NCBI GenBank assembly: GCA_009699825.1
Contig: WLNM01000065.1
Coordinates: 1 to 6,379 of the forward strand
Length of the DNA stretch: 6,379 nt
Direction of reading: 5' to 3'
Origin: Actinomycetota bacterium
GTDB taxonomy: Bacteria; Actinomycetota; Actinomycetes; Nanopelagicales; Nanopelagicaceae
Shown here piece after piece: positions 1-6,216 of this stretch. How positions within the stretch are numbered: position 1 is the first letter of the stretch; each line of letters begins with the position of its first letter. A model generated the notes under the pieces. That model was not told where the DNA came from, ran no database searches, and was given only the letters and a program-made list of their open reading frames with translations. The position numbers and the translations under genes were made by a program.

Positions 1-794
1 AGAGTGATTGGTTCGGACAAAATAATTACACCAAGTAACACAGCAAAGGCTGTGTTGATATAGGTCACCAATGATGCACGTGCAGGACCGATGTCTGCCA
101 TTACAGTAAAGAAGATTACGAAAGCAAGTGCCGTACACAAAACTCCTAAGCCCACGATGCTCCACACCGCATTGATTGGAATAGCACCACTTGGCCATTG
201 CACATAAGCAAAGGGTGCAAAGAAGATTGCTGAAATCGCCATAGCTACACCGTTGAGTGCAATACCTGACACTCCAGGTAATTTTTGAGTAATCATATTA
301 ACCGCGTATGCATAGAGCATTGCTGCCAGTAGAACCATAAAAATTGATTTGATAGAACTGTTGCCAGTAATACTTTCGATGCCAACGAGGGCAACAAGGC
401 CAGCAAAGCCAAAGACTAAACCAAACAACCGAGTGCTGTGCCAGACAGTTTTATCGCCATTAACCGATGCGAAAATAGTTGACCAGATTGGAACGGTTGC
501 AACAAGTAAGCCAGCAAGTCCTGATGTAATATTTTTTTCAGCAGATGAGATCAAATACCAAGGGCCGATCATTTCAGCCGCAGCGTATGGAATTACGTAT
601 TTCCACCCTTTGAAAATTGCGCCTAAGCCACCTTGTTTAAGAGCAATTGGGATAAGTAATGCAGCGCCAATAACAACACGGCCAAAAACGATAACAGAAG
701 GCGTGAAAGTATCGATGGCAACTTTCATAAATAAGTACGGAATACCCCATAACAAGCCAACGAATAAAAATAAGGTAAGTGAGCGACGACTCAA
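1..794 (-). CDS. DMT-superfamily (EamA-type) transporter, 3' end cut by window edge
   Basis: Inner-membrane transporter of the drug/metabolite transporter superfamily; the substrate cannot be told from sequence. Reading the minus strand from a TTG at 794-792 gives 264 codons without a stop up to the window edge. The product is very hydrophobic, with about nine visible membrane segments, near residues 5-26, 33-52, 66-84, 91-110, 122-139, 149-168, 176-197, 208-231 and 240-259. It shows the EamA layout: LLWGIPYLFMK at 14-24, an early Arg in FGR at 37-39, and a late SEPIT at 260-264 that matches the 'xxEP/GE' turn before the last helix. Family members are about 280-300 residues, so only one helix is missing. 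TAA lies in frame directly before the TTG and the next ATG (codon 23) would remove the first helix, so TTG is the likely start. A GGTGA at 803-799, inside the end of xylB, is a plausible ribosome site. Four bases separate it from the xylB stop, suggesting cotranscription. Confidence 0.9.
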   Translation of the reverse strand, partial: MSRRSLTLFLFVGLLWGIPYLFMKVAIDTFTPSVIVFGRVVIGAALLIPIALKQGGLGAIFKGWKYVIPYAAAEMIGPWYLISSAEKNITSGLAGLLVATVPIWSTIFASVNGDKTVWHSTRLFGLVFGFAGLVALVGIESITGNSSIKSIFMVLLAAMLYAYAVNMITQKLPGVSGIALNGVAMAISAIFFAPFAYVQWPSGAIPINAVWSIVGLGVLCTALAFVIFFTVMADIGPARASLVTYINTAFAVLLGVIILSEPIT

Positions 795-798
795 TTAA

Positions 799-803
799 TC
801 ACC
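799..803 (-). promoter_or_regulatory. Ribosome binding site for the TTG-started EamA gene
   Basis: On the minus strand GGTGA covers the last bases of the xylB Trp codon and its TGA stop and lies 4 bases before the TTG at 794. GGTGA is the 3' part of the full anti-SD complement GGAGGTGA, for which a short spacing is normal. It supports the TTG start and suggests coupling of translation between the two genes. Confidence 0.45.
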
Positions 804-2208
804 AATTCTCTGTCTGATCGCGCAATACACGATATTGATCGATTACATGTGGTGTTGCCTTTTCATTCACACGTGCAACTGTACCTAAATTCCAGCGAGG
901 CATTGTTGATTCGCCAAGAAGTGCCCATGCTGCTTGTTTGGCAGCACCATCTGCAACATATTCACCAGCTGGTGGAATCAATATTTCGCGACCAAAGAGT
1001 GCACTTGCAATGGGTGCAACAGCAGGATTTTTCGCAGCGCCACCGATAAGCAGAATTCTTTGAACATTAACTCCGAGTTTTTCTAATGCATCGACAGCAT
1101 CAACTAATCCGCAGAGCATTCCCTCAATCATCGCTCGTGCAATGTCTGCGCGAATTGAATTGGCTAAATTCATTCCGCTAAATACACCTTTGGCATTTGG
1201 ACGATTTGGCGTACGTTCTCCTTCGAAATATGGCAAGAGTGCAAGTCCATGCGCTCCAGCATCTGCTGTCAGTGCAAGTTGTCCAACTTCATCATGTGAA
1301 ATTCCAAGAATTCGAGTTGCTGCATCAAGTATCCGGGCGGCATTAAGTGTGCACACAAGTGGTAAAAATTGCCCAGATGCATCTGCTAAACCAGCAACTT
1401 GTCCGCTTGCATCATGAGTTGGAGTTTTAGAAACTGCAAATGCGGTGCCACTTGTTCCAAGTGAAACAATTACGTCTCCGGGTTCTGCTTGAAGTCCAAG
1501 AGCGGCTCCAGCGTTATCTCCGGCTCCTCCTGCAATTGGAATTCCAGATGGGGTATTTCCACCGAATTCACCAGGTTTAACAATTCGCGGAAGCACATAA
1601 TCTCCGTCGTGACGCAGTGCTAACTTGAGTATGTCATCGCGATAGTGTGAAGTTGATGGATCGAAATAACCGGTACCGGATGCATCACTTGCATCGGTAA
1701 ATAATTTTGCAAAATCTTTGCCACCTTGTAATTGCCAAGACAACCAATCGTGGGGAAGTGCCACAGCTGCAACTTTTTTTGCATTTTCTGGCTCGTTATC
1801 TGCCATCCAACGAAGTTTTGATGCAGTAAATGCTGCAACAAGAACAGATCCAATTTTGCGCGCAGTTTCAACATCACCGCCTAATTCGTTATTGAGATCC
1901 GACGCAGCTTGCGCAGAACGCGTGTCATTCCATAGAAGAGCATCACGAATTACATTGCCATCAGAATCAAGTGCAATCATTCCGTGTTGCTGGCCTGCAA
2001 TTGAAATTGCTGCTACATCTTCGAGCCCACCTGCTTCATTGATTGCACTATCGAGTGCGTCTTTCCATATGCGTGGGTTTATTTCCGTGCCATCTGTGTG
2101 GCTTGCTCGGCCCTGGCGAATAAGTGCACCGGTATTGGCATCACGTATAAGCACTTTTACCGATTGGGTAGATGAATCTACGCCCGCAACTAATTTCGAG
2201 TTAGCCAT
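799..2208 (-). CDS. xylB: Xylulokinase (FGGY carbohydrate kinase)
   Basis: Cytoplasmic kinase converting D-xylulose and ATP to D-xylulose 5-phosphate, the entry of xylose into the pentose phosphate pathway. The 469 residues match the family length (E. coli XylB 484). The N-terminal FGGY half opens with the phosphate-binding loop GVDSSTQSVK (9-18, Asp11). GQQHGMIALD (72-81) corresponds to the xylulokinase 'MHG' sugar-binding segment, and LWNDTRS follows at 92-98. GGAGDNAGAALG (227-238) carries the expected catalytic base Asp231. The C-terminal half has the second phosphate loop VSLGTSGTAF (248-257), GERTPNRP (330-337) and the adenosine motif LLIGGAAKN (386-394). No key residue is missing. The xylulokinase motifs argue against glycerol kinase or gluconokinase; substrate preference within FGGY kinases remains an inference. 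No xylose isomerase or xylose transporter is seen in the window. There is no Shine-Dalgarno sequence before the ATG at 2208, but a TANNNT hexamer lies 6 bases upstream, suggesting a leaderless transcript. A DMT transporter follows 4 bases after the stop. Confidence 0.93.
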   Translation of the reverse strand: MANSKLVAGVDSSTQSVKVLIRDANTGALIRQGRASHTDGTEINPRIWKDALDSAINEAGGLEDVAAISIAGQQHGMIALDSDGNVIRDALLWNDTRSAQAASDLNNELGGDVETARKIGSVLVAAFTASKLRWMADNEPENAKKVAAVALPHDWLSWQLQGGKDFAKLFTDASDASGTGYFDPSTSHYRDDILKLALRHDGDYVLPRIVKPGEFGGNTPSGIPIAGGAGDNAGAALGLQAEPGDVIVSLGTSGTAFAVSKTPTHDASGQVAGLADASGQFLPLVCTLNAARILDAATRILGISHDEVGQLALTADAGAHGLALLPYFEGERTPNRPNAKGVFSGMNLANSIRADIARAMIEGMLCGLVDAVDALEKLGVNVQRILLIGGAAKNPAVAPIASALFGREILIPPAGEYVADGAAKQAAWALLGESTMPRWNLGTVARVNEKATPHVIDQYRVLRDQTENW

Positions 2209-2214
2209 GAGTGA

Positions 2215-2220
2215 AGGCTA
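2215..2220 (-). promoter_or_regulatory. Candidate -10 of a leaderless xylB promoter
   Basis: TAGCCT on the minus strand fits TANNNT and ends 6 bases before the xylB ATG, so transcription would start at or next to the A of the start codon. A weak -35-like TTGGTC lies at 2245-2240 with a long 19-base spacer. The absence of a ribosome site before xylB agrees with a leaderless mRNA. This is a motif match only. Confidence 0.4.
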
Positions 2221-2262
2221 GACTGTGCTAGTAAGCGTTGACCAATCTCAGACAATTTATTT

Positions 2263-2267
2263 AGGAG
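2263..2267 (+). promoter_or_regulatory. Shine-Dalgarno site of pfkA
   Basis: AGGAG lies 8 bases before the ATG at 2276. It is the only strong ribosome site before a gene start in the window, so it fixes this start and contrasts with the SD-less starts of xylB, aroG and ogt. Confidence 0.8.
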
Positions 2268-2275
2268 TTTTCTAA

Positions 2276-3301
2276 ATGCGCATCGGTGTTTTAACAGGTG
2301 GCGGAGATTGTCCTGGACTTAATGCGGTAATACGTGCGGTAGTTCGCAAAGGCGTAAAAGAATATGGTCACGAATTTATTGGGTTCCGTGATGGCTGGAA
2401 GGGACCTCTTGAAGGTCTGACGATGCCATTGAATTTAGAAGTAACTCGCGGGATTCTTCCGCGTGGAGGAACCATCCTTGGTTCATCTCGGACCAACCCA
2501 TTTCAAATTGAGAATGGCGTTGAAAAAATTAAAGATAATTTATCAAAGATGGGCATTGATGCTCTGATCGTAATTGGTGGAGAAGACACACTTGGTGTTG
2601 CAACAAAACTTGATGCACTTGGCGTCAAGGTAATTGGTATTCCAAAGACTATTGATAATGATTTAAATAACACTGATTACACATTTGGATTCGATACCGC
2701 TGTCAATATTGCAGTAGAAGCAATTGATCGATTACATACAACTGCAGAGTCACATCACCGCACTTTGATTGTTGAAGTAATGGGTCGCCATGCTGGTTGG
2801 ATTGCTCTGCACTCAGGTCTTGCAGGTGGCGCCACATGTATTTTAATCCCGGAAATTCCATTTTCTGTAGACCAAGTTTGCCAATGGGTTGAATCTCGAT
2901 ACAAGTCTCACTTTGCACCAATTATCGTTATTGCAGAAGGTGCCATGCCACAAGAAGGCGACATGATTACGAAGGATCAAACACTTGATGCTTTTGGTCA
3001 CGTCAAGCTTTCCGGAATTGGCGATTGGCTCGCTGGACAAATTGAAACAAAGACTGGCAAAGAAGCCCGAACATCTGTGCTCGGTCATATTCAACGTGGT
3101 GGAACACCGACGGCATTTGATCGCGTTCTTGCTACTCGCTTCGGACTGCACGCGATTACAGCGGCTCACGAAGGAGATTGGGGCACCATGGTTGCACTTC
3201 ACGGGACTAATATTGTGCGCGTTCCACTAGCGAGTGCGACCGAAAAACTCAAAACTGTTGATCCAGCCCTCTATAAGGAAGCCGAGATTTTCTTTGGATA
3301 A
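2276..3301 (+). CDS. pfkA: 6-phosphofructokinase, probably PPi-dependent type
   Basis: Cytoplasmic glycolytic enzyme phosphorylating fructose 6-phosphate to fructose 1,6-bisphosphate. The 341 residues cover a complete single-domain PfkA. Visible motifs are the N-terminal loop LTGGGDCPGLN (6-16), GGTILGSSRT (64-73), GGEDT (101-105), PKTIDND (123-129, catalytic Asp127), HR at 161-162, MGRHAGW (169-175) and LGHIQRGGTPTAFDR (269-283). The last, with Arg265, fits the phosphofructokinase signature (PROSITE PS00433). Numbering runs parallel to E. coli PfkA at these sites. Where the E. coli ATP enzyme has Gly104 and Gly124, this protein has Asp104 and Lys124, the pair associated with pyrophosphate as phosphoryl donor, as in the Amycolatopsis methanolica enzyme. 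If so, the reaction is reversible and also serves gluconeogenesis. The family call is firm; the donor is inferred from two residues. The gene is divergent from xylB and followed 42 bases later by aroG on the same strand. Confidence 0.95.
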   Translation: MRIGVLTGGGDCPGLNAVIRAVVRKGVKEYGHEFIGFRDGWKGPLEGLTMPLNLEVTRGILPRGGTILGSSRTNPFQIENGVEKIKDNLSKMGIDALIVIGGEDTLGVATKLDALGVKVIGIPKTIDNDLNNTDYTFGFDTAVNIAVEAIDRLHTTAESHHRTLIVEVMGRHAGWIALHSGLAGGATCILIPEIPFSVDQVCQWVESRYKSHFAPIIVIAEGAMPQEGDMITKDQTLDAFGHVKLSGIGDWLAGQIETKTGKEARTSVLGHIQRGGTPTAFDRVLATRFGLHAITAAHEGDWGTMVALHGTNIVRVPLASATEKLKTVDPALYKEAEIFFG

Positions 3302-3316
3302 TTCGCCTGCGCGAAT
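3301..3316 (+). other. Short hairpin after pfkA
   Basis: ATTCGC-CTGC-GCGAAT is a perfect 6-bp stem with a 4-base loop, beginning on the last base of the pfkA stop codon. No T-run follows, so it does not look like a standard intrinsic terminator. It could stabilise the pfkA mRNA end, act as a weak or U-less terminator, or be a protein site just upstream of the aroG promoter. Confidence 0.4.
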
Positions 3317-3330
3317 CGACCAAAGTTCTC

Positions 3331-3336
3331 TACCCT
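3331..3336 (+). promoter_or_regulatory. Candidate -10 of a leaderless aroG promoter
   Basis: TACCCT fits TANNNT and ends 7 bases before the aroG ATG, which places the expected transcription start at or within a base of the start codon. There is no Shine-Dalgarno sequence in the 42-base gap and no clear -35. If real, aroG is transcribed separately from pfkA despite the short spacing. Confidence 0.45.
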
Positions 3337-3343
3337 TATCCCT

Positions 3344-4690
3344 ATGACTTCCTCAATCGATAATCTCTTTACACCTGGATTAGTTGCGGCTCAACAACCG
3401 CAATGGCCAGGTGGAAGCGATGGCGCTGCAATTAAATCTGCTGTGCAAGAGTTGAAATCCTTTCCGCCACTTGTTTTCGCTGGCGAATGTGATGATCTCA
3501 AAGCGCGTATTGCTTTAGCTGCTGAAGGAAAAGCATTTTGGCTGCAGGGCGGAGATTGCGCCGAAACTTTTGTTGCTGCAACTGCCGATTCAATTCGAAA
3601 CCGTATAAAAACTATTTTGCAGATGGCCGCAGTACTTCAGTACTACTCATCAATTCCGGTTGTAAAAGTCGGACGAATGGCTGGTCAATTCGCAAAGCCA
3701 CGTTCTAATGATCTGGAAACTCGTGGTGATGTAACGTTTCCGGCATATCGCGGAGATGCAGTAAATGATCTTGAATTTACAGAGAGTGCACGTACACCAG
3801 ATCCACAGCGTTTAGTACGTGTGTACAACACTTCTGCTGCGACTCTCAATCTTGTTCGTGCATTCACTCAAGGTGGTTTTGCGGACTTACGTCGTGTTCA
3901 CGAATGGAACAAGGGTTTTATCCGTGACTCATCTGTTGGAACGCGCTACGAAGAGATGGCAAATGAAATTGGGCGCGCTCTTGCCTTCATGACATCAGCT
4001 GGCGTAGATCCAGATGCATTTAAATCCGTTGATTTCTTCTCTAGCCACGAAGCACTCATTCTTGAGTATGAAAAGGCGCTGACACGTATTGATTCACTCT
4101 CTGGAAATCCATACGATGTTTCTGCTCACTTCCTCTGGATTGGTGAACGCACACGTCAATTAGATGGTGCACACATAGATTTTGCATCCAAGATTAAGAA
4201 TCCAATTGGCGTAAAACTTGGACCTAAATCAACCGTTGAAGATGCACTAGCGCTTATCGACCGACTAGATCCTGATCGCGAACCAGGTCGCATGACTTTC
4301 ATTACACGTATGGGTGCTGCAAATATTAGAAAAGTGCTACCTGGGCTAGTCGATGGCGTTACAAAATCAGGAGCAAAAGTTTTATGGGTCTGCGATCCAA
4401 TGCATGGCAATACGTATGAAGCACCGTCGGGTTACAAAACTCGTAAATTCGATGATGTTATGGATGAAGTCAAGGGCTTCTTCGAAGTACATAAATCACT
4501 TGGAACCCATCCTGGTGGAATTCACATTGAATTAACTGGTGATGATGTAACTGAGTGCGTTGGTGGCGGAGAGAAAATTTCTGAATCAGATCTTGCATCA
4601 CGTTATGAGACAGCCTGTGATCCGCGCTTAAATCACTCTCAATCTCTTGAGTTAGCATTTTTGGTTGCGGAAATGTTGCGCGATCGCTAA
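3344..4690 (+). CDS. aroG: 3-deoxy-7-phosphoheptulonate (DAHP) synthase, class II
   Basis: First enzyme of the shikimate pathway, condensing PEP with erythrose 4-phosphate to DAHP in the cytoplasm. The 448 residues align throughout, from memory, with the class II enzyme of Mycobacterium tuberculosis (462 residues), at a constant offset of 15 across the active site. The metal ligands are Cys72 (LQGGDCAETF, 67-76), His354 (DPMHGNT, 351-357), Glu396 (HIELTGD, 394-400) and Asp426 (ACDPRLN, 424-430). Substrate-binding segments are KPRS (118-121), GERTRQ (267-272), GVKLGP (289-294, Lys291) and TRMG (321-324, Arg322). The N-terminus is about 15 residues shorter than in M. tuberculosis, where this end joins the oligomer and effector-binding region, so feedback control may differ. 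The chosen ATG has no ribosome site but a TANNNT box 7 bases upstream. The gene lies 42 bases after pfkA and 9 bases before ogt. Confidence 0.96.
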   Translation: MTSSIDNLFTPGLVAAQQPQWPGGSDGAAIKSAVQELKSFPPLVFAGECDDLKARIALAAEGKAFWLQGGDCAETFVAATADSIRNRIKTILQMAAVLQYYSSIPVVKVGRMAGQFAKPRSNDLETRGDVTFPAYRGDAVNDLEFTESARTPDPQRLVRVYNTSAATLNLVRAFTQGGFADLRRVHEWNKGFIRDSSVGTRYEEMANEIGRALAFMTSAGVDPDAFKSVDFFSSHEALILEYEKALTRIDSLSGNPYDVSAHFLWIGERTRQLDGAHIDFASKIKNPIGVKLGPKSTVEDALALIDRLDPDREPGRMTFITRMGAANIRKVLPGLVDGVTKSGAKVLWVCDPMHGNTYEAPSGYKTRKFDDVMDEVKGFFEVHKSLGTHPGGIHIELTGDDVTECVGGGEKISESDLASRYETACDPRLNHSQSLELAFLVAEMLRDR

Positions 4691-4693
4691 TTT
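4688..4693 (+). promoter_or_regulatory. Candidate -10 of a leaderless ogt promoter
   Basis: TAATTT overlaps the aroG stop codon and ends 6 bases before the GTG start of ogt. It fits TANNNT, and the 9-base gap holds no Shine-Dalgarno sequence. Readthrough from aroG is equally possible; this site would give ogt its own leaderless transcript. Confidence 0.35.
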
Positions 4694-4699
4694 AGCGTA

Positions 4700-5194
4700 G
4701 TGCCTCTCTTTTTAACATCACATAAGACACCGATAGGCACACTTAATCTCATTGCCCACGAAGATGTATTACTTGCGGCAAACCTTTCCACAGTAAGTGC
4801 CCTCAAGGCTTCCTTGGATGAAGCAGATAGAGCGCGTGAAATAAAAGAAGTGAAATCAATTTCGGTAATTTCAGAGTTAATTTCAGATTACTTTGATGGA
4901 GATTTAACTTCACTCGATGCAATAAAGGTTAGGCAATCAGGTCCACATTTTTCACAAGCAGCTTGGAAAGCCATGCGAAAAGTAAAGGCTGGTAAAACGC
5001 TTTCTTATTCTGATCTGGCTGAGCGCGCAGGTTCACCAGCTGCAGTGCGTGCTGCTGGAAGTGCATGCGCAAAGAATGCAATCGTATTAGTTGTGCCGTG
5101 CCATCGAATTGTAAAAACTGGGGGAGCGCTAGGTAATTACGCGTACGGACTAAATAAAAAAGAGTGGTTATTACGCTTTGAGGCAGCGCTTTAA
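4700..5194 (+). CDS. ogt: Methylated-DNA--protein-cysteine methyltransferase (Ogt / Ada C-terminal type)
   Basis: DNA-repair protein that moves the alkyl group from O6-alkylguanine (and O4-alkylthymine) onto its own cysteine in a suicide reaction. At 164 residues it is the normal length for a stand-alone enzyme. The active site is VVPCHRIV (131-138), acceptor Cys134. Other family features are Tyr103 in LSYSDLAERAGS (101-112), the arginine finger Arg117 in AVRAAGSA (115-122), Asn126, and a C-terminal GNYAYGLNKKEWLLRFE (145-161). The usual 'NP' before the active site reads NA here, and the GNYAYG tail resembles the C-terminal domain of Ada more than classical Ogt. There is no AraC-like or AdaA domain, so it should repair without the Ada transcription role. 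The start is GTG: no in-frame ATG occurs before codon 92, and the GTG start gives the expected N-terminal strand with TPIGTLNL. Its 3' end overlaps the convergent aldolase gene. Confidence 0.93.
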   Translation: MPLFLTSHKTPIGTLNLIAHEDVLLAANLSTVSALKASLDEADRAREIKEVKSISVISELISDYFDGDLTSLDAIKVRQSGPHFSQAAWKAMRKVKAGKTLSYSDLAERAGSPAAVRAAGSACAKNAIVLVVPCHRIVKTGGALGNYAYGLNKKEWLLRFEAAL

Positions 5195-6205
5195 AATTTC
5201 GATTGCTTCATCTGTTTGTGCATCATCAAAATCTAAGTGAGTGACAAGTCGGGCGTACTTTGGACCCAACGCGCTAATCCATAGGCCTTTTTCCTTGCAA
5301 GATGCAGCATAATCTGATGCGCTAAAAGCAAAGTTCGCTAAATCAAGTCCAACAATATTTGTTTCAACAGTTGCAGGATCAATAAGAGATGAATCAATTG
5401 CAGCCAAAGCCAGAGCAATTTTCTTCGCACGTGCGTGATCTTCGACTAGTCGGCTGATGTTGTGATCAAGTGCGTAGTGACCAGCTGCAGCGAGAATTCC
5501 AATTTGACGCATCCCACCGCCATAGCGTTTACGCCACACACGTGTCCGAGCGATCATCTCTTTGCTGCCAAGAATCAAAGAACCAACTGGTGCACCTAAT
5601 CCCTTGGATAAGCAGACGCTTACAGTGTCGAAATACTTTCCATACTCTGAAAAAGCGACTCCGCTTGCAACATGAGCGTTCCAGATTCGCGCACCATCTA
5701 AGTGCAGGGCTATACCTATTTCATCAGCACCTTTTTTAAGTGCTGCGATTTCAGAAATAGGTTGGACTGTGCCGCCACCGAAGTTGTGGGTGTTCTCAAC
5801 TGCAATTGCCGTTGTTGATACTAAATAAGGCCCAGAATTTGGACGAGCAATTTCTAGTGCATCGGCAGCCTTGAGTAATCCATTTTTTGCAGGCCATGTA
5901 CGAGTTGTAATTCCTGAAAATACAGCAGCAGCGCCAAGTTCGGCGCGAACGATATGAGAATTTGTTTCGGCAAGTAGTTCTTCTCCAGGTGCTACGAGAG
6001 AGCGGATTCCTAATTGATTTGCAAGTGAACCAGTGGGAGAAAAAAGCGCCGCTTCTTTACCAAACATTGCAGCAACTCGTTCTTCGAGAGAATTAACTGT
6101 TGGATCATCTCCATAGACATCATCGCCAACAGGTGCCGATGCGATTGCATCGCGCATTGCTTGTGATGGTTTTGTAACGGTATCTGATCGAAGGTCAATT
6201 GCCAT
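5171..6205 (-). CDS. ltaE: Low-specificity L-threonine aldolase
   Basis: Cytoplasmic PLP enzyme cleaving L-threonine or L-allo-threonine to glycine and acetaldehyde; the family also acts on other beta-hydroxy amino acids. The 344 residues agree with the family (E. coli LtaE 333). It opens with the hallmark IDLRSDTVTKPS (3-14), followed by GDDVYGDDPTVNSLE (27-41), FSPTGSLANQ (55-64), and NSHI (82-85) with His84 positioned to stack on the cofactor. ENTHNFGGG is at 137-145 and HLDGARIWNA at 168-177 (Asp170 and Arg173). SKGLGAPVGS (200-209) supplies the PLP Schiff-base Lys201. Arg233 (GGGMRQ) and Arg319 (RLVTHLD) fit the substrate-carboxylate region. The ATG at 6205 puts the conserved LRSDT at the usual distance from the N-terminus; only a weak ribosome site is visible. 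It follows an EamA transporter gene by 11 bases and probably shares its transcript. Allo versus threo preference cannot be read from the sequence. Confidence 0.94.
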   Translation of the reverse strand: MAIDLRSDTVTKPSQAMRDAIASAPVGDDVYGDDPTVNSLEERVAAMFGKEAALFSPTGSLANQLGIRSLVAPGEELLAETNSHIVRAELGAAAVFSGITTRTWPAKNGLLKAADALEIARPNSGPYLVSTTAIAVENTHNFGGGTVQPISEIAALKKGADEIGIALHLDGARIWNAHVASGVAFSEYGKYFDTVSVCLSKGLGAPVGSLILGSKEMIARTRVWRKRYGGGMRQIGILAAAGHYALDHNISRLVEDHARAKKIALALAAIDSSLIDPATVETNIVGLDLANFAFSASDYAASCKEKGLWISALGPKYARLVTHLDFDDAQTDEAIEILKRCLKA

Positions 6206-6216
6206 GGTTTATTTTC

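Larger units (their letters stand above)
2209..2275. promoter_or_regulatory. Divergent xylB/pfkA intergenic promoter region
   Basis: The 67 bases between two divergent start codons must hold both promoters. On the minus side, TAGCCT (2220-2215) lies 6 bases before the xylB ATG. On the plus side, TAGACT (2219-2224) also fits the actinobacterial TANNNT -10 and would give pfkA a leader of about 45 bases; this call is weak because no good -35 is visible. The two -10 candidates share two bases, so polymerase could occupy only one side at a time. GCTAG occurs twice as a direct repeat (2217-2221 and 2227-2231) with 10-base spacing, a possible operator. TTGACC at 2238-2243 resembles a -35 but has no partner at 16-18 bases. 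Confidence 0.5.

Noticed and set aside
349..798. Plus-strand open frame of 149 codons
   Set aside because: It is antisense to the clear EamA transporter, contains no recognisable domain and has a low-complexity Pro/Thr/Lys-rich product typical of a shadow frame.
1718..2221. Plus-strand open frame of 167 codons
   Set aside because: It lies opposite the conserved N-terminal half of xylB; its Ser/Ala/Arg-rich product matches nothing known to me.
2238..2243. TTGACC as a -35 element for pfkA
   Set aside because: A -10 at the normal 16-18 base spacing would fall on the Shine-Dalgarno site (2261-2266), leaving no room for a leader that includes it.
2843..3202. Minus-strand open frame of 119 codons inside pfkA
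   Set aside because: It is opposite the conserved active-site region of pfkA and has no family motif.
5160..5200. Bidirectional terminator between the convergent genes
   Set aside because: There is no intergenic space and no stem followed by a T-run could be found in the overlap.
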